NCBI GenBank assembly: GCA_047621345.1
Contig: JBLHLW010000003.1
Location: forward strand, 44,954-108,953
DNA length: 64,000 nucleotides
Direction of reading: 5' to 3'
Source: Actimicrobium sp047621345
GTDB lineage: Bacteria > Pseudomonadota > Gammaproteobacteria > Burkholderiales > Burkholderiaceae_D
In this document: positions 1 through 7,128 of the stretch, piece by piece
Layout: each line of letters begins with the position of its first letter
Numbering within the stretch: the first letter of the stretch is position 1
The notes under the pieces: model-generated
Databases searched by the model: none
The model's input: the letters and a program-made list of their open reading frames with translations, nothing else
What the model was told of the DNA's origin: nothing
Made by a program: the position numbers and the translations under genes

Positions 1-1
1 A

Positions 2-1558
2 AACCACGCTTTTAACGCGATGCTGAAGACGCTGGAAGAGCCGCCTGAACACGTCAAGTTCATCCTCGCCACCACCGATCCGCAAAAAATCCCGGTCACC
101 GTGTTGTCGCGCTGCCTGCAATTTAATCTCAAGCAGATGCCGCCCGGCCACATCGTCGCGCACCTCGACGACATCCTCGGTCAGGAAGGCATTGCCTTCG
201 AAGCGCCAGCACTGCGATTGCTGGCGCAAGGCGCGCAAGGTTCGATGCGCGACGCGTTGTCACTGACCGATCAGGCGATATCCTACGCTGCCGGCACCGT
301 TACCCTCGATGCGGTGCAAGGCATGTTGGGCGCGCTTGACCAGTCCTATTTGATTCGGTTGCTCGACGCGCTCGCCGCACAGGATGGCGCCGGTTTGCTT
401 GCGGTAGCCGATGAAATGGCTCTACGCAGTTTGTCCTACAACAACGCTTTGCGCGACCTGGGCACCTTGCTGCATCGCCTTTCGTTGGCGCAATCGGTGC
501 CGGCAGCACTACCGGAAGACTTGCCGGAACGTGCCGACATTGTGCGGTTGGGGGCCTTGTTCGATGCCGAGGAAGTCCAGTTGTTTTATCAGATCGCTGT
601 GCACGGCCGTAATGAACTTAGTCTGGCGCCCGATGAATACGCTGGTTTTTCGATGACGCTATTGCGCATGCTGGCGTTTAGACCATTGCATGCGGGCGCC
701 GAGCCGGCACCGGTTGCTGCAGCCCGACCACCAGCCCGACTCAGTGCCGCGCCGGCAGTGGTCGCAAGCAGCACGCCGGTGATGCCGCGTGCGGTAGCGC
801 CGATGGCAACCCCAACTCCAACCGCGGCGCTCAGTCCTGCGCGCGCCGCACTGGAAGCCGCGCGTGGCATGACCCGTCCGAACGGCGGTGTGTCGACGCC
901 GCCGCCGGCACGTGCTCCAGAACCCAAATCCGAGCCAAGAGCCAAGCCTGTCGCGCCCGCACCATGGGACGACAACATGCCGCCAATGGGCGAATTCCCG
1001 GATGACGAACAGTTCGAACAGGCTCAAAAAAAAACTGAACCGCAGCCAGTAGTCGCCTCCGTAACTAGCCCGTCAGCACGTACCGTCGCCGCATTAGCGC
1101 CAACGCCAACGCCAACGCCAACGCCAACGCAGCCCGAACCGGTTGCCGCGATGGTCGTCATCCCGGTGCCCGAACTGGAGTGGGATGGCGACTGGCCCGT
1201 ACTGGCGGCACAATTACCGGTGCGTGGCGTGGTTCAGCAACTGGCGCTGCAAGCCGAACTGGTCCGCTGTGACAAGGTCGATGGCATCGGCCTGCATCTG
1301 CGCGTGCCGCTCGAAACACTGGCTTCGCCAGCCAATGTCGACAAGCTCGCGACCGCTTTGAGTACGCATTTCAACCAGTCGGTACGCGTGACTACCGAGC
1401 TGGGCATTGCGCGCCATACTGCTAATGCCAAGGCCAATGCCGAGCGCGCTGCGCAGCAGCAAGTGGCCGAACAACAAATCCAGGGCGACCCGTTCGTGCT
1501 GGCGATGATGCGGGAATTTGGTGCGACCATCGTGCCTGGCTCGATCAAACCTGTCTGA
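2..1558 (+). CDS. dnaX: DNA polymerase III subunit gamma/tau, C-terminal part (5' truncated by window edge)
   Basis: Clamp-loader ATPase of the replicative polymerase; tau also ties the polymerase cores to the DnaB helicase. The reading frame is open from base 2 (NHAFNAMLKTLEEPPEHVKF), so about 100 N-terminal residues with the Walker A motif lie outside the window. Visible are the sensor 1 region (ILATTDPQKIPVTVLSRC), the sensor 2 / lid region (GSMRDALSLTDQAI) and the helical collar domain, then a long Pro/Ala-rich linker and a C-terminal domain of the tau type ending near residue 518 of the fragment. The linker contains an A9 run with an adjacent -1-frame stop (separate entry), which could give a short gamma form. 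It is followed after 44 bp by ybaB and then recR, the usual bacterial order. Identification is secure. Confidence 0.95.
   Translation, partial: NHAFNAMLKTLEEPPEHVKFILATTDPQKIPVTVLSRCLQFNLKQMPPGHIVAHLDDILGQEGIAFEAPALRLLAQGAQGSMRDALSLTDQAISYAAGTVTLDAVQGMLGALDQSYLIRLLDALAAQDGAGLLAVADEMALRSLSYNNALRDLGTLLHRLSLAQSVPAALPEDLPERADIVRLGALFDAEEVQLFYQIAVHGRNELSLAPDEYAGFSMTLLRMLAFRPLHAGAEPAPVAAARPPARLSAAPAVVASSTPVMPRAVAPMATPTPTAALSPARAALEAARGMTRPNGGVSTPPPARAPEPKSEPRAKPVAPAPWDDNMPPMGEFPDDEQFEQAQKKTEPQPVVASVTSPSARTVAALAPTPTPTPTPTQPEPVAAMVVIPVPELEWDGDWPVLAAQLPVRGVVQQLALQAELVRCDKVDGIGLHLRVPLETLASPANVDKLATALSTHFNQSVRVTTELGIARHTANAKANAERAAQQQVAEQQIQGDPFVLAMMREFGATIVPGSIKPV
1026..1038 (+). other. A9 slippery run with immediate -1-frame stop in dnaX
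   Basis: Nine consecutive A (1026-1034) are read in the tau frame as CAA AAA AAA ACT. A -1 ribosomal shift, or one extra A added by RNA polymerase slippage, gives AAC TGA, so translation stops at TGA 1036-1038. This lies just past the collar domain in the linker, where gamma ends in other bacteria (E. coli by ribosomal frameshifting, Thermus by transcriptional slippage on A9). I see no clear downstream hairpin, so slippage of either kind is possible. The sequence arrangement is observed; function is inferred. Confidence 0.6.
1099..1128 (+). repeat. Hexanucleotide repeat (GCCAAC)5 inside dnaX
   Basis: Five perfect GCCAAC units encode a Pro-Thr repeat in the linker before the tau C-terminal domain. 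Six-base units keep the frame, so copy-number change would only lengthen or shorten the flexible linker. Confidence 0.85.
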
Positions 1559-1602
1559 CTTATTTCACCCCCAACTATTCCACACCCAAAAGGAGCAACT
1601 CC

Positions 1603-1929
1603 ATGATGAAGAACCAACTTGCCGGCATGATGAAAAAAGTGCAATCGATGCAGGACGACATGAAAAAAATGCAGGACCAGTTGGCACTGATTAACGTCGA
1701 AGGCGAATCCGGCGCTGGTCTGGTGAAGGTCACCATGAGCTGCAAGAACGACGTCAAGCGTGTTGTCATTGACCCGTCACTACTGGCCGAAGACAAAGAC
1801 ATGCTGGAAGATCTGGTCGCTGCTGCAGTCAACGATGCAGTGCGCAAGGCCGAAGCCCTGACCGCCGAAAAAATGGCAGGCGTGACGGCGGGCATGCCGA
1901 TTCCTCCCGGCTTCAAGATGCCATTCTGA
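1603..1929 (+). CDS. ybaB: YbaB/EbfC family nucleoid-associated protein
   Basis: Small DNA-binding protein of 108 residues, the usual family length. It starts with the typical KNQLAGMMKKVQSMQDDMKK amphipathic helix and has the central VKVTMSCKNDVKRVVIDPSL strand region and the C-terminal PGFKMPF. The start ATG 1603 is preceded by AGGAG. It sits between dnaX and recR, 19 bp before recR, an arrangement conserved across many bacteria and consistent with co-transcription. The family forms dimers that bind DNA with little sequence preference; a precise role is not settled. Confidence 0.95.
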   Translation: MMKNQLAGMMKKVQSMQDDMKKMQDQLALINVEGESGAGLVKVTMSCKNDVKRVVIDPSLLAEDKDMLEDLVAAAVNDAVRKAEALTAEKMAGVTAGMPIPPGFKMPF

Positions 1930-1948
1930 CGGCCACGTCGCTGCGCCG

Positions 1949-2545
1949 ATGAAGACTCCTTCCAGCCTCGAGTTTCTGACCGAGACACTGCGTCGCTTGC
2001 CCGGTGTCGGTCCCAAGTCGGCACAGCGCATCGCCTATCACCTGATGCAGCACGACCGCGATGGCGCCGAGCAGCTTGGCCGCGCGTTATTGCAAGCGGT
2101 CGATCGAGTCCAGCATTGCAGTCGATGCAATACCTTCACCGAGCATCTGGTGTGCGAAACCTGCCTCGATCCCGAGCGCGACGCGACCTTGCTGTGCGTC
2201 GTCGAGACACCGGGCGACCAGTTGATGATCGAACAGACGCTGACCTACAAGGGATTTTACTTCGTGCTGATGGGCCGGTTGTCGCCGCTCGATGGTATCG
2301 GTCCAAAAGATATTCACCTCGACAGACTGATCCTGCGGGCAGCTGACGGCATCGTTGCCGAAGTGGTGCTGGCGACCAATTTCACCAATGAAGGCGAAGC
2401 CACCGCCCATTACATTTCCGAGACCATGAAAGCGCGTGGACTGAAGGTGAGCCGCCTCGCGCGCGGCGTCCCGGTCGGTGGTGAACTTGAATATGTCGAC
2501 GCTGGCACGATTGCCCGTGCAATGCTTGACAGGAGAACGACATGA
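1949..2545 (+). CDS. recR: Recombination mediator protein RecR
   Basis: RecR helps RecO load RecA onto SSB-coated single-stranded DNA in the RecF gap-repair pathway. The 198-residue protein has the N-terminal helix-hairpin-helix (LRRLPGVGPKSAQRIAYHLM), a C4 zinc finger (CSRCNTFTEHLVCETC, about residues 57-72), and a Toprim domain (LLCVVETPGDQLMIEQT) followed by GRLSPLDGIGP. All are at normal positions and full length. Its stop codon overlaps the start of the next gene in an ATGA, so the CoA-transferase is probably translationally coupled to it. Confidence 0.97.
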   Translation: MKTPSSLEFLTETLRRLPGVGPKSAQRIAYHLMQHDRDGAEQLGRALLQAVDRVQHCSRCNTFTEHLVCETCLDPERDATLLCVVETPGDQLMIEQTLTYKGFYFVLMGRLSPLDGIGPKDIHLDRLILRAADGIVAEVVLATNFTNEGEATAHYISETMKARGLKVSRLARGVPVGGELEYVDAGTIARAMLDRRTT

Positions 2546-3795
2546 CGACGACCGCATCAGTGGCTTCCACCGGACCACTGTCCGGGATCAAGGTGCTCGA
2601 ACTTGGCACGCTGATCGCTGGTCCGTTTTGCGCCCGCATGCTAGCCGAGTTCGGTGCCGACGTGATCAAGATCGAAGCGCCGGACGGCGGGGACCCGCTG
2701 CGCCAATGGCGCGTGCTGAAAGACGGTACGTCGCTGTGGTGGTCGGTGCAGGCGCGCAACAAGAAAAGCCTGACGCTGAATCTCAAAGATCCGCGCGCGC
2801 AGGATATTGCGCGTCGTCTTGCGCTCGACGCCGATATCATCATCGAAAATTACCGTCCTGGCGTACTCGAAAAATGGCAGCTCGGTTACGACCAGTTGAA
2901 GGTATTCAATCCGGCCACGATCATGGTGCGCTTGTCCGGTTACGGTCAGACCGGACCGATGAAGGACTTGCCCGGCTTCGGCGCCATCGCCGAATCGATG
3001 GGTGGCTTGCGCTACGTGTCCGGTCACCCGGACCGACCGCCCGTGCGGGTCGGGATTTCGATCGGTGACTCGGTCGCGGCGATGCACGGTGTGATCGGCG
3101 CGATGATGGCGCTGCGCCACCGTGATGCCAGCGGGGGGCGCTGGAACGGCAAGAGCGATGAGGACTGCGTGGCGGGGCAGGGCCAGATGGTTGATGTCGC
3201 GTTGTACGAATCAGTGTTCAACCTGATGGAATCGCTGGTGCCCGAATTCGATCACGCTGGCGTGGTGCGCGAACGTACCGGTGGCGCGTTGCCTGGCATC
3301 GTGCCATCGAATACTTACACCACCGGCGATGGCGACAATATCGTTATTGCCGGCAATGGGGATGCGATCTTCAAGCGCCTGATGGTGGCGATTGGTCGCA
3401 GCGATATGGCGAACGATCCGCAAATGGCACGCAACGATGGACGGGTGCCGCGTACCGCCGACATCGACGGTGCGATCCAGACCTGGTGCACGACGCAAAC
3501 CATCGATGCCGCACTAGCGACTTTGCAAGCGGCCGACGTCCCGGTCGGCAAGATCTATTCGGTGCGCGACATGCTGCAGGATCCGCAATTTCTGGCGCGC
3601 CAGATGTTCGAGCAGCACGCCTTTGCTGACGGTACACCGGTCAAGTTGCCGGCGATTTCACCGAAGTTGTCGGTCACGCCGGGGCAGACGCGCTGGCTCG
3701 GACCGGCGCTCGGTGCCCACAATGCCGAGCTGCTGGGTGAGCTCGGTTTCGATGCGGCGGCGATTGCGCAACTGCGCGACGACGGCGTGATCTGA
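2542..3795 (+). CDS. CaiB/BaiF (class III) CoA-transferase
   Basis: Moves CoA between carboxylic acids through an enzyme-bound anhydride on a conserved Asp. The 417-residue protein opens with the family signature (GIKVLELGTLIAGPFCARML, then FGADVIKIEAPDGGDPLRQW) and keeps the NPATIMVRLSGYGQTGP segment and the VDVALYESVFNLME segment. Between the conserved blocks, around residues 190-207, there is a short extra loop (GGRWNGKSDEDC) that I do not expect in most members. The substrate cannot be read from sequence; formyl-CoA:oxalate transferase is one possibility, but no oxalyl-CoA decarboxylase is next to it. The start ATG overlaps the recR stop. Confidence 0.88.
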   Translation: MTTTASVASTGPLSGIKVLELGTLIAGPFCARMLAEFGADVIKIEAPDGGDPLRQWRVLKDGTSLWWSVQARNKKSLTLNLKDPRAQDIARRLALDADIIIENYRPGVLEKWQLGYDQLKVFNPATIMVRLSGYGQTGPMKDLPGFGAIAESMGGLRYVSGHPDRPPVRVGISIGDSVAAMHGVIGAMMALRHRDASGGRWNGKSDEDCVAGQGQMVDVALYESVFNLMESLVPEFDHAGVVRERTGGALPGIVPSNTYTTGDGDNIVIAGNGDAIFKRLMVAIGRSDMANDPQMARNDGRVPRTADIDGAIQTWCTTQTIDAALATLQAADVPVGKIYSVRDMLQDPQFLARQMFEQHAFADGTPVKLPAISPKLSVTPGQTRWLGPALGAHNAELLGELGFDAAAIAQLRDDGVI

Positions 3796-3821
3796 TTCAC
3801 CTGACCGACCGGAAGACGAGA

Positions 3822-3947
3822 ATGAACAAGAGTTTCTGGAAACAATTTGCGATCGCACTGGTGCTTTTCCTGGCCGGTTACTTCACGTTCAACGGCAGTT
3901 TTTTTGCTGGCGACAAGGCGGTTGCACCGCCGCTGGTGCAGCCCTGA
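3822..3947 (+). CDS. Predicted 41-residue single-span membrane protein
   Basis: A short frame, MNKSFWKQFAIALVLFLAGY and onward, with one hydrophobic segment (residues 8-24) and a short Pro/Val tail, ending at TGA 3945. It is 26 bp after the CoA-transferase on the same strand. A GGAAGACGAG stretch just before the ATG may serve as ribosome binding site. Lys and Lys/Gln before the hydrophobic segment suggest an N-in or signal-anchor orientation. No family is recognised; it is called from its start signal, hydrophobicity and position. Confidence 0.45.
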   Translation: MNKSFWKQFAIALVLFLAGYFTFNGSFFAGDKAVAPPLVQP

Positions 3948-4007
3948 CAAGTAATTCGGAAGCCGATTACACTAAATGCCCATCATGATGCAAAACAAGG
4001 AAAAACC

Positions 4008-4436
4008 ATGAAGCAGAATCGCACCTACGCGGCCGCCATCGCGTTCACCGTCCTCGCCGTAACCGGTTGTGCCACCACCCTGAGCATGCCAGTCGGTAGC
4101 GCCAAGCTCAATGGCACTCAGGAAGTTCCGCCAGTCAGCACTTCTGCCACGGGGACGGCGATGATCACGGTCACCGCCGACAAGGCAGTTAGCGGTCGCA
4201 TCGATACCAACGGCATTGAGGGCAAGGCAGCCCATATTCATCAGGCAGCTCCCGGTATGAATGGCGGCGTCGTCATTGGTCTGACCAAAAATTCGGATGG
4301 TAGCTGGTCGGTTCCCGCCGGTGCCAAGCTAACCGATGAGCAATACGCCAGCTATCAGGCCGGCAACCTGTACGTCAACGTCCACACCGCGCTCAATCCG
4401 GGTGGCGAGATCCGTGGTCAGCTTAATTCACGATAA
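4008..4436 (+). CDS. CHRD domain-containing lipoprotein
   Basis: The 142-residue protein has a lipoprotein signal peptide (hydrophobic stretch then LAVTGC, Cys about residue 21) and a CHRD domain, a beta-rich module first noted in chordin. Typical motifs are present: LNGTQEVPPVSTSATGTA, AAHIHQAAPGMNGGVVIGL, and the closing LYVNVHTALNPGGEIRGQL. AAGGAAAAACC precedes the ATG. CHRD proteins are widespread in bacterial envelopes, but no biochemical role is established. It is followed 9 bp later by a TIGR03643-type gene. Confidence 0.88.
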   Translation: MKQNRTYAAAIAFTVLAVTGCATTLSMPVGSAKLNGTQEVPPVSTSATGTAMITVTADKAVSGRIDTNGIEGKAAHIHQAAPGMNGGVVIGLTKNSDGSWSVPAGAKLTDEQYASYQAGNLYVNVHTALNPGGEIRGQLNSR

Positions 4437-4445
4437 GCGTTGCCA

Positions 4446-4697
4446 ATGAATACGCTATCGCCTGAAGAGCTTGATCGCATCATCCAGATGGCGTGGGAAG
4501 ATAGGACCGCGTTCGACACCATCAAGGTGCAGTTCGGCGTGACAGAAGCGCAGGTCATCAAGCTGATGCGTAAACATATGAAGCGCTCCAGTTTCACGAT
4601 GTGGCGCGCCCGTGTGACCGGCCGCAAGACCAAACATCTGGCCTTGCGGTCTGACGACGTAGCGCGCTTCAAGTCGAGCGACCAGAAAGGCATTTGA
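4446..4697 (+). CDS. TIGR03643 / DUF2805-type protein
   Basis: An 83-residue basic protein (MNTLSPEELDRIIQMAWEDR at the start) whose AWEDRTAFDTIKVQFGVTE region looks like a small helix-turn-helix, followed by KLMRKHMKRSSFTMWRARVT. This pattern matches the TIGR03643 / DUF2805 family, which has no assigned function. ATG 4446 is preferred; a TTG at 4440 would add only two residues. It is convergent with the S8 protease gene, 72 bp away. Confidence 0.75.
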   Translation: MNTLSPEELDRIIQMAWEDRTAFDTIKVQFGVTEAQVIKLMRKHMKRSSFTMWRARVTGRKTKHLALRSDDVARFKSSDQKGI

Positions 4698-4769
4698 CTG
4701 CCGCCAAAGCGCTGGTAACCACGCGGGTAACCGGTGCGTGTGGCTTGCCGTTCTTGTCTGCCGTCACCG

Positions 4770-6752
4770 CTACCAGCGCATCAGGCCGGGGCCGGCAAAT
4801 CCGAACGGTGTGGTTTGCACACCGGTTTGCACGCTACTCAGATAGGCGGCATATGCCGGATCCATCCCGCTTGCCATCATCGCCATGATCGGATTGAAGC
4901 CGACGGTTGCCAACGATTCGCCTTGGGCAATCCGGCGGCCGAACACGGGCGCACCGGCGACCGGTCCGGGCTGCGCCGAGAATGCCTGCTGGGTTTGAAT
5001 TGGCATCCCGCGCTGCGGCTGCAACCCTACGGCGATCAGCACATCCGGCATGCCGAATCCGGTGCGGGTCTGGTCGCCCAGGTTGATCGGTTGCGAACTG
5101 GCCTTGATGATCTGGAACAGCCGATCGACGCGCGCCGGTCCGCGTGTCTTGTAAGCCCCCTGAAAATCCGGGTGATGCGCCAGTACCAGTGCCGCCAACC
5201 CCGTCACATGCGGCGCCGCCATCGAGGTGCCGTCCCATGCCGCGTAATTGTTTGATGGTACCGACGAGGCAATCGCTACCCCCGGTGCGCACACCGCAAT
5301 CTGCGGTCCGAAACAGGTGAACTTGGGCGAGAAGAACCCATTCGCATCGACCTGCGGTCCCAATGTTTGCGTGTGGTAGCTATCTTGCGGGAACTCGTTG
5401 AGCCGACCCAGCGCCGCCACTGCCAGCACGTTCGGTGACGAGGCCGGATATTGCACTGCGCCACCCGAATTGCCCGCCGCGACAATGCAGGCGACCCCGG
5501 CCAGCTTGGCGCGCTGGATCTGCTGCTCCAGAGCCTCCGACGGCTCGATCCCGCCCAGACTCAGGTTGACTACGTCGATCTGTTTCTCGATGCAGTATTC
5601 GAGCGCATCAATGAGCTGACTCACCTGTCCGCCCGGGAACAGCTTGCAAGCATGAACTTCGGCATCCGGCGCAAAGCCGCGTATGCCAACCGTGCTGCTG
5701 GCACCGGCAATGACGCCGGCACAGTGCGAACCATGCGAGACCGTATCGACATTCCAGCCACCCGGATCCGTCGTCTTGTGCATGATGTCGACGCCGAAAC
5801 GAATTTTTTTCAGATCGTCATGGCTAGTAGCTGCACCGGAATCGACAATCCCGACCCGCACCCCCTGACCGCGAAAATGCTGTGGCAATTGGTCCAGTCG
5901 CATCGCCTTCTGGCCCCAGCCGAAGGTTTGCTCTTGCGGGAAATTTGCCAGCGAGGGCCACTCCGAGAGCAAGCGCATGCCGATCACGTTCGGTTCGGTC
6001 GTGCTGATATCGGGTTCGGCCTGATAAAAACTCCAGTAATCGGCTTTTGGTTTGACATACAAGCCACGGATTGTTTGCGGCGTATCGCCATAGAGCGCCA
6101 GCGTCACTCGTCCGCTGACATCGGAGATGCCGGATGTGGGCAACATGCTGCCAAACAGATAGACCTCTGCTTCAGGCAGTGGCATGTCGTCTTTGCCCAG
6201 TACCAGGATTGGGATATTCAGGGCAGGTCCGGCGCTGGCCATTGAGCACGTCACTAATCCCGGTTGCGGCCCGACTTCATGCAGTACGAGTGGGTGATCG
6301 CGTTCGACAATCAGCCGGCCTTGTGCCTGCTGGTGCAGGATGGCTGCTTTCTGGTCTGTCATGCGTGCTACCAGCACGCTCGGTGCATCGGCACCCATGC
6401 CGTCTGCCAGCACGGCCATCGTATTTTTCGGTCCGACGGTATCGATCACGTCGATGTCGGGACTGGCGCGCAGCGCCTGTTCGATGACGCTAAAGGCCAG
6501 CGGTTGCAAGCCCATTGCCTGCAGTCCGGGCGAGTGGCGTGCGGCGATCAGATACTGTCCCTTGCGCTGCGAGATGCCGTGGCGTGCGGCTGCGGCACTA
6601 CCGGTACTGGTGCCGGTGGCGCTACCGCCTGTACTGGCTGGTGTTGCCGGGCCGGCACTGGTGCCGTTGCCATTGCCGGCCCGGCTGTCGATACTGGTAT
6701 CGTCAGGAGGCGGATGCGCGCCCGGATTGGGGGTTTCGGTATTTTTGGCCAT
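4770..6752 (-). CDS. Subtilisin-like S8 serine peptidase with N-terminal prodomain-like module
   Basis: Serine endopeptidase of 660 residues with an intact triad: Asp304 (GIVDSGAATSHDD), His340 (SHGSHCAGVIAG), Ser510 (DGTSMAAPHVTG), and oxyanion Asn428 (AAGNSG). Residues 1-60 are a low-complexity Gly/Ser/Thr/Pro linker. Residues 65-160 (GQYLIAARHSPG to RDHPLVLHE) match the separate 96-residue protein encoded just upstream. Residues about 175-235 look like a small beta-sandwich (PLPEAEVYLFG, SGRVTLALYG). The tail after residue 580 is unassigned. There is no classical signal peptide. GAGGAAGAGA precedes the ATG; the gap to the upstream gene is 12 bp, so the two are surely co-expressed. The likely target is the repeat protein at 7129-8157 (inference). 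Confidence 0.93.
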   Translation of the reverse strand: MAKNTETPNPGAHPPPDDTSIDSRAGNGNGTSAGPATPASTGGSATGTSTGSAAAARHGISQRKGQYLIAARHSPGLQAMGLQPLAFSVIEQALRASPDIDVIDTVGPKNTMAVLADGMGADAPSVLVARMTDQKAAILHQQAQGRLIVERDHPLVLHEVGPQPGLVTCSMASAGPALNIPILVLGKDDMPLPEAEVYLFGSMLPTSGISDVSGRVTLALYGDTPQTIRGLYVKPKADYWSFYQAEPDISTTEPNVIGMRLLSEWPSLANFPQEQTFGWGQKAMRLDQLPQHFRGQGVRVGIVDSGAATSHDDLKKIRFGVDIMHKTTDPGGWNVDTVSHGSHCAGVIAGASSTVGIRGFAPDAEVHACKLFPGGQVSQLIDALEYCIEKQIDVVNLSLGGIEPSEALEQQIQRAKLAGVACIVAAGNSGGAVQYPASSPNVLAVAALGRLNEFPQDSYHTQTLGPQVDANGFFSPKFTCFGPQIAVCAPGVAIASSVPSNNYAAWDGTSMAAPHVTGLAALVLAHHPDFQGAYKTRGPARVDRLFQIIKASSQPINLGDQTRTGFGMPDVLIAVGLQPQRGMPIQTQQAFSAQPGPVAGAPVFGRRIAQGESLATVGFNPIMAMMASGMDPAYAAYLSSVQTGVQTTPFGFAGPGLMRW

Positions 6753-6764
6753 GTCGTCTCTTCC

Positions 6765-7055
6765 TCAATATTTTGGGTTGCCCGACAACTGGTTGGCATC
6801 GCCAAACAGCGAAAGCGGGCGATCGGGTTCGATTTTCAACGGACTTGCGTGCGTAAAACGCTGTTCCAGCGCGGCGGCTTTGGCGTTGCTCATGGCGACG
6901 ACGATCGTATGTGGTCGACCAGCCGGACCGATTTTATCAATCAGATCCAGCTCGGGATCGACGCTGGTCTCGTGGATGAAGTTGGTTAGCGCGGCCGGGT
7001 CGGTCGAGCGGATAATGTAATGGCCCGATTCCGCCTGATGTTGGTTCGATGGCAT
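6765..7055 (-). CDS. Stand-alone protease prodomain-like protein
   Basis: A 96-residue protein with no signal peptide. Residues about 11-85 align with residues 65-160 of the adjacent S8 protease: GHYIIRSTDPAAL vs GQYLIAARHSPGL, DLDLIDKIGPAG-like vs DIDVIDTVGPKN, HTIVVAMSNAKAAALEQ vs SVLVARMTDQKAAILHQ, and KIEPDRPLSLF vs IVERDHPLVLH. The shared module resembles subtilase propeptides (I9-like) in size and alternating strand/helix pattern, but that family label is my inference. A free copy could fold, inhibit or target the protease. AGGAG lies 8 nt before the ATG. It sits between the repeat-protein gene and the protease gene. Confidence 0.75.
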   Translation of the reverse strand: MPSNQHQAESGHYIIRSTDPAALTNFIHETSVDPELDLIDKIGPAGRPHTIVVAMSNAKAAALEQRFTHASPLKIEPDRPLSLFGDANQLSGNPKY

Positions 7056-7069
7056 GCGTAAGTCTCCTG

Positions 7070-7104
7070 AAAAAGCCAGACCGCGCGCCGCAGCGGCAGT
7101 CTGG
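7070..7104 (-). terminator. Hairpin plus T-tract between repeat-protein and prodomain genes (possible attenuator)
   Basis: On the minus strand CCAGAC (7104-7099) pairs with GTCTGG (7081-7076) around a GC-rich inner part (GCC-GCTGC-GGC), followed by GC and TTTTT (7074-7070), then the AGGAG of the next gene. This is the form of an intrinsic terminator inside an operon. If it is leaky, the repeat protein would be made in excess over the prodomain protein and the protease. Confidence 0.5.
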
Positions 7105-7128
7105 TGTGGACGCTGGATCAGTCAGTCA

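Noticed and set aside
2542..3795. Calling the CoA-transferase formyl-CoA:oxalate transferase (frc)
   Set aside because: Class III enzymes cannot be assigned to a substrate by eye and no oxc gene is adjacent; the OFA/formate locus is 43 kb away.
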